Source of the DNA: an uncultured bacterium
GTDB taxonomy: Bacteria; Fidelibacterota; Marinisomatia; Marinisomatales; Marinisomataceae
Reading direction: 5' to 3'
Assembly (NCBI GenBank): GCA_943841495.1
Contig: CALSYL010000001.1
Span: forward strand, 62,001-126,000
Length of the DNA: 64,000 nucleotides
Under the pieces are notes generated by a model. The model saw only the letters and a program-made list of their open reading frames with translations, was not told where the DNA came from and did no database searches. The translations under genes were made by a program, and so were the position numbers. This document shows, piece after piece, positions 59,887-64,000 of the stretch. The number at the start of each line of letters is the position of its first letter. The first letter of the stretch is position 1.

Positions 59887-60344
59887 CAGATATTCACTCT
59901 TTCAGAAAGTTGATCGTAGGATTGATCATCGACTTTTTCAGTTTTATCTATTTTCTGCAATAATGTAGAATTCCAAACCTCAATTTTGTTTAATACGCCA
60001 ATTATTGTTATGTCTTTTTTGATAGAAGCATAGTCAATCAATGATTGAGGCAAGACAAATCTTCCTTGCTTATCAAACTTTAAAATATTTGCATGTCGTA
60101 AATGATTTCTTAAAAAAATTCTATTTGTCTTCGATAAAGAGGAAAGTTGTTGTAATTCATTTTGTATTTTTTTCCATTCTGTAATTGGATAAATCCATGC
60201 ACAATTATCAACACCTCTAGTTATAACAAATGTCTTTTTATCCTTACTTGAAAATTGTTTTCTTAGGGCTGCAGGAATATTGATTCTGTTCTTAGAATCA
60301 ATATTAAACGTGTACTGTCCTGTAAATGTATATTGGCTACTCAT
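59886..60344 (-). CDS. mraZ: Transcriptional regulator / division protein MraZ
   Basis: FTGQYTFNIDSKNRINIPAALRKQF; DKQGRFVLPQSLIDYA. Confidence 0.95.
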   Translation of the reverse strand: MSSQYTFTGQYTFNIDSKNRINIPAALRKQFSSKDKKTFVITRGVDNCAWIYPITEWKKIQNELQQLSSLSKTNRIFLRNHLRHANILKFDKQGRFVLPQSLIDYASIKKDITIIGVLNKIEVWNSTLLQKIDKTEKVDDQSYDQLSERVNI

Positions 60345-60360
60345 AACTAAATAAGGGATT

Positions 60361-60411
60361 TTAACCCACTATTAACCACTTATCTTACGATATAGTGCGA
60401 GTTTATGTCAA
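60361..60411 (-). promoter_or_regulatory. Candidate dcw promoter (TTGACA-18 nt-TAAGAT) with two 10-bp MraZ-box-like direct repeats over the predicted start site
   Basis: Minus strand: TTGACA (60411-60406), TAAGAT (60387-60382), AGTGGTTAAT/AGTGGGTTAA repeats (60380-60361). Confidence 0.6.
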
Positions 60412-60447
60412 TAAAATTGTGCAATAAATGAAAATAATTTTTGAATA

Positions 60448-61257
60448 TTATTTTTTAGGCAAATACTTGACAACAGTCAAGGTGTAAGGATTGGCATCTA
60501 AAATGATTTCTACAGGAAAGTCATTTATTATATTTTGAGAAAAATCTCTGTAATAATCGTCTGAAAAAAAGATTAATTCAAAATCTATTGTATTAGCTAC
60601 TAAAAAGGATTTTGACTCACCATTCCATATTTCTGTAAATGAATTTGATTGAGTATTCATTGTTTCTTCAAAAATAAAAAATTCTTTTCCGGAAAAACTA
60701 TCATAATAATTGATGTAATTTTCATTTTCAGACTGAAAACGAATTGTTATTGGAAAATCTATATTATCAATTGAAATAACCTCTTCGCTTCTTTCTACAT
60801 AATATTCAATTAAATCAGATTTTTTAATTCTGAGCTCGTTTTCAAGATCAGATTGTGACAATTCATTATTTGAATTGAGTGAAAAGCTTAGTAATAAAAC
60901 CAGTGCAAAAAAACCCATACCCATCAAAATACTAGAATTGAATAAATTTTCGCTGTTTAAATTATTAAATAATTTAAATCTTTTTTCCTCTGAGTCAGGA
61001 ACAAATTTTAAATTTTTTGAAGATGTTTTTTGATTTAAAAAACTATTTAGCTCATCTAATGCTTCTTCAATATCAACTCCAATCTCATTAATGTAAGCTT
61101 TGAAAAATAATTTTACATACACTCCTGGTATTTCTGCAAATTTTCCTTTTTCGATAGATTGAAGGTACTTTATATCAATTTTAGTTCTTTTAGAAACATC
61201 TGAAAGATCAATATTATTATCGATTCTAAATTTTTTATATTTATTGTAAAAAATCAT
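60448..61257 (-). CDS. RodZ-like protein (N-terminal HTH, TM, C-terminal DUF4115-like domain)
   Basis: KFRIDNNIDLSDVSKRTKIDIKYLQSIEKGKFAEIPGVYVKLFFKAYINEIG, then TM. Confidence 0.8.
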   Translation of the reverse strand: MIFYNKYKKFRIDNNIDLSDVSKRTKIDIKYLQSIEKGKFAEIPGVYVKLFFKAYINEIGVDIEEALDELNSFLNQKTSSKNLKFVPDSEEKRFKLFNNLNSENLFNSSILMGMGFFALVLLLSFSLNSNNELSQSDLENELRIKKSDLIEYYVERSEEVISIDNIDFPITIRFQSENENYINYYDSFSGKEFFIFEETMNTQSNSFTEIWNGESKSFLVANTIDFELIFFSDDYYRDFSQNIINDFPVEIILDANPYTLTVVKYLPKK

Positions 61258-61820
61258 ATTTTATCAAGTACGCTTTTTATTTTACTTATTAAAAATTTTT
61301 GCTCTGGGAAACCTACGATATTATTGTAACATCCGTCAATATTTTTAATAAAATACTCTTTCGCATCTTCAACATTATAAGAACCTGCCTTATCCATAAC
61401 ATTAAAATTTTTAATATAGTTTTGAATGGAATTATCATTTAAAGATTTAAATGAAACTTTAGTGCTATCAAAAATAGTTATTTGATTTTCCAGATAAGTT
61501 AAAGACAGTGCGCTTATTACAAAATGATGTTTACCTGAAAGTAACTTTAATGTTTTTATTGCATCAAGATTTGATTTAGGTTTTCCTATAATTTGATTTT
61601 CAAATTCAATTATCGTATCTCCTGAGAGTATATAATCATTAGGATATCTTTGATGAACTTTTAATCCTTTTCTCATTGAAACGTCTATCGCATAATCTAT
61701 GGGATTCAAATTATTAAAATTATTCTCATCAATATTTGGTACTTGAATTTGAAAACTGTATCCTAACTTTTGTAGAATTTTCTTTCGTCTTGGAGAACTA
61801 GATGCTAATATTATACCCAT
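61254..61820 (-). CDS. maf: Maf-like nucleoside triphosphate pyrophosphatase
   Basis: ILASSSPRRKKILQKLG; SGDTIIEFENQIIGKP; DKAGSYNVED. Confidence 0.94.
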   Translation of the reverse strand: MGIILASSSPRRKKILQKLGYSFQIQVPNIDENNFNNLNPIDYAIDVSMRKGLKVHQRYPNDYILSGDTIIEFENQIIGKPKSNLDAIKTLKLLSGKHHFVISALSLTYLENQITIFDSTKVSFKSLNDNSIQNYIKNFNVMDKAGSYNVEDAKEYFIKNIDGCYNNIVGFPEQKFLISKIKSVLDKI

Positions 61821-61864
61821 AAAATCATTTTTTTATGGCTAAATTTAAACAATAAAGAGTAAAA

Positions 61865-64000
61865 ATGAATCAGACAGATCTAATAAAAAAAATTTATGCT
61901 AATTATATTCAAAAAATTGGTGATGCAAGATCATTTTTTGACAGGCCATTAACCTATACTGAAAAAATACTTTTTTCTCACTTATCTGAAAATCTTACAT
62001 CCGTTCCAAGCAGAACAAAAACATTTTGTACATTAAAGCCAGATAGAGTTGCCATGCAAGATGCAACTGCGCAAATGGCTTTACTACAATTTATAAATTC
62101 TGGAATGCAAACTACAGCAGTTCCAACTACTGTTCACTGCGATCATTTGATCACAGCAATTACCGGTGCAGATGATGACTTGAGTAATGCGCTGATAACG
62201 AACAAAGAAGTTTATGATTTTCTAATGTCAGTTTGTGCCAAATATGGGATAGGTTTTTGGAAACCTGGAGCTGGAATTATCCACCAAACAATTTTAGAAA
62301 ACTATGCTATTCCAGGAGCAATGATGATAGGAACTGACTCTCATACTCCAAACGCAGGTGGGCTTGGAATGATTGCAATAGGTGTAGGTGGAGCTGACGC
62401 AGTTGATGTAATGACTGATTCTCCTTGGGAAGTAAACTGGCCTGGTATTATTGGCGTTAAACTAACAGGAAAATTGAGCGATTGGTCTTCTCCAAAAGAT
62501 ATTATTCTAAAACTTGCAGGTATATTAACTGTTAAAGGTGGCACTGGTAAAATAATAGAATACTTCGGAGAAGGAACTAAAAATATCAGCTGTACAGGAA
62601 AAGCAACGATTACTAATATGGGAGCCGAAGTAGGTGCTACTACCTCTCTCTTTCCTTATGATAGAAAAATGTATGAATACTTATCGGCAACAAATCGAAA
62701 AGATATCGCTGACTTAGCAGAAAATATCAAAGAACATTTAAAAGCGGATGATGATGTTCATTCAAATCCAGAAAACTATTATGATGAAGTAATTGAAATT
62801 AATTTATCTGAACTAGAACCTCATATTGTTGGTCCATACAGCCCTGATTTATCGAGAAAAATCTCAGAAATTCCTTCGGCCATAACTGATAATAATTATG
62901 ATGATGACCTTAAAGTTGGACTAATTGGTAGTTGTACTAATTCATCCTATGAAGATATTGAAAGAGCTGCCCATGTGGCTAAACAAGCTCTTAGCGTTGG
63001 ATTGAAAGCAAAATCAGAGTTCTATATTACTCCAGGTTCAAACCAAATTAAAGCAACCATGGAAAGAGATGGGTATACTAAAATTTTTGAAGAACTTGGA
63101 GGAAAAGTTTTAGCAAATGCTTGTGGTCCTTGCATTGGGCAATGGAAAAGGTCAGACATAAATGAAGGTGAAAAAAATACTATTATTACTTCTTTTAATC
63201 GAAATTTTGCAAAAAGAAATGATGGAAATGCTGCAACTGAATCTTTTGTTGCAAGTCCAGAAATAGTAACTGCTTTAACAATAGCTGGAAAATTAAGCTT
63301 TAATCCAACCTCAGATAAAATCTCGCTTAGCGATGGAAGTAGTTTTAGTTTCAAGTCACCAACTGGATCTGAATTACCTGATATGGGATTTGAAGAAATT
63401 GGTAGTGATGATTTTTTAAAAGCTGAATTGAGACCTGATACTCAAGTCGTTATTAATCCAGACAGTGAAAGATTGCAAGTGCTTACTCCTTTCTCAGCTT
63501 GGGACAATAATGAAATGAAAGACTTAAAAATTCTTCTTAAAGCGAAAGGAAAATGCACTACAGATCATGTATCTCCTGCTGGTCCTTGGCTCAAATATAG
63601 AGGGCATCTTGAAAATATTTCTCAAAATATGTACTCAGGTGCTCTGAATGCATTTACCGAATCCAATGGAGAAGCAATTAATTTAATTTCTGGCGAAACT
63701 GAAAATATTTATGAAGTATCAAAAGCTTATAAAGAAAATAACATAAATTGGGTCGCTATTGCTGATGAAAACTATGGAGAAGGATCTAGTAGAGAACATG
63801 CAGCAATGGAGCCAAGATTTATGGGTTGTAAAATTGTTTTAGCTAAAAGCTTTGCAAGAATCGCTCAAACAAACTTAAAGAAACAAGGAATTATTCCAAT
63901 TATTTTCAAAAATAAAAATGACTACGATAAGATTGACGCTAATGATACTATTTCCACATTAAACCTTAAAGAATTTGATAGTGAAACAAATTTAAAACTA
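61865..64000 (+). CDS. Aconitate hydratase (mitochondrial-type), 3' end beyond the window; not in the ORF track because it is open
   Basis: My translation MNQTDLIKKIYANYIQKIGDARSFFDRPLTYTEKILF...IGTDSHTPNAGGLGMIAIGVGGADAVDVM...LIGSCTNSSYED...ANACGPCIGQW...GEGSSREHAAMEPRFMG. Confidence 0.96.
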   Translation, partial: MNQTDLIKKIYANYIQKIGDARSFFDRPLTYTEKILFSHLSENLTSVPSRTKTFCTLKPDRVAMQDATAQMALLQFINSGMQTTAVPTTVHCDHLITAITGADDDLSNALITNKEVYDFLMSVCAKYGIGFWKPGAGIIHQTILENYAIPGAMMIGTDSHTPNAGGLGMIAIGVGGADAVDVMTDSPWEVNWPGIIGVKLTGKLSDWSSPKDIILKLAGILTVKGGTGKIIEYFGEGTKNISCTGKATITNMGAEVGATTSLFPYDRKMYEYLSATNRKDIADLAENIKEHLKADDDVHSNPENYYDEVIEINLSELEPHIVGPYSPDLSRKISEIPSAITDNNYDDDLKVGLIGSCTNSSYEDIERAAHVAKQALSVGLKAKSEFYITPGSNQIKATMERDGYTKIFEELGGKVLANACGPCIGQWKRSDINEGEKNTIITSFNRNFAKRNDGNAATESFVASPEIVTALTIAGKLSFNPTSDKISLSDGSSFSFKSPTGSELPDMGFEEIGSDDFLKAELRPDTQVVINPDSERLQVLTPFSAWDNNEMKDLKILLKAKGKCTTDHVSPAGPWLKYRGHLENISQNMYSGALNAFTESNGEAINLISGETENIYEVSKAYKENNINWVAIADENYGEGSSREHAAMEPRFMGCKIVLAKSFARIAQTNLKKQGIIPIIFKNKNDYDKIDANDTISTLNLKEFDSETNLKL

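Overview
AT-rich, almost entirely core-genome window. About 50 genes are recognisable, nearly all on the minus strand and tightly packed; the plus-strand genes are rlmB, an OPT transporter and a partial aconitase. I see no phage, IS element, CRISPR array or defence island. Gene content (division/cell-wall cluster, long-form ispG, folK-dNK pair, S16 with an acidic tail, TonB receptor) suggests an uncultivated, marine-like Gram-negative bacterium, possibly of the FCB superphylum; the taxonomy is inference. Main blocks: truA(partial)-lnt-ruvX-spoT-dnaB-ung-rpoZ-gmk-yicC-MFS-rplS-trmD-rpsP-smc-HIT-rsmE; dNK-folK-groEL-groES-dut-mscS-ispG-mraY-murF-murE; rlmB; dipeptidase; initiator tRNA; a MerR/AtuA/carboxyltransferase/enoyl-CoA hydratase/acyl-CoA dehydrogenase operon; alr-polA; a TonB receptor/Cys peptide/OPT locus; miaB-lapA-TPR-SPOR; and a rearranged dcw cluster (mraZ-rsmH-ftsL-ftsI-ftsZ-murD-ftsW-murG-murC-murB-ftsQ-ftsA). 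The most unusual object is the SMC ATPase at 11575-13638. It has canonical SMC head motifs but only 687 aa, no room for a hinge, and a single CxxC-G motif (C340/C343) at the exact midpoint, like a Rad50 zinc hook. Other points: a frame-shifted 30-bp repeat tail in rpsP, a 16-bp hairpin over the polA start codon, a 22-bp stem near 29 kb that pairs fully only as plus-strand RNA, and candidate MraZ and LiuR-like operators.
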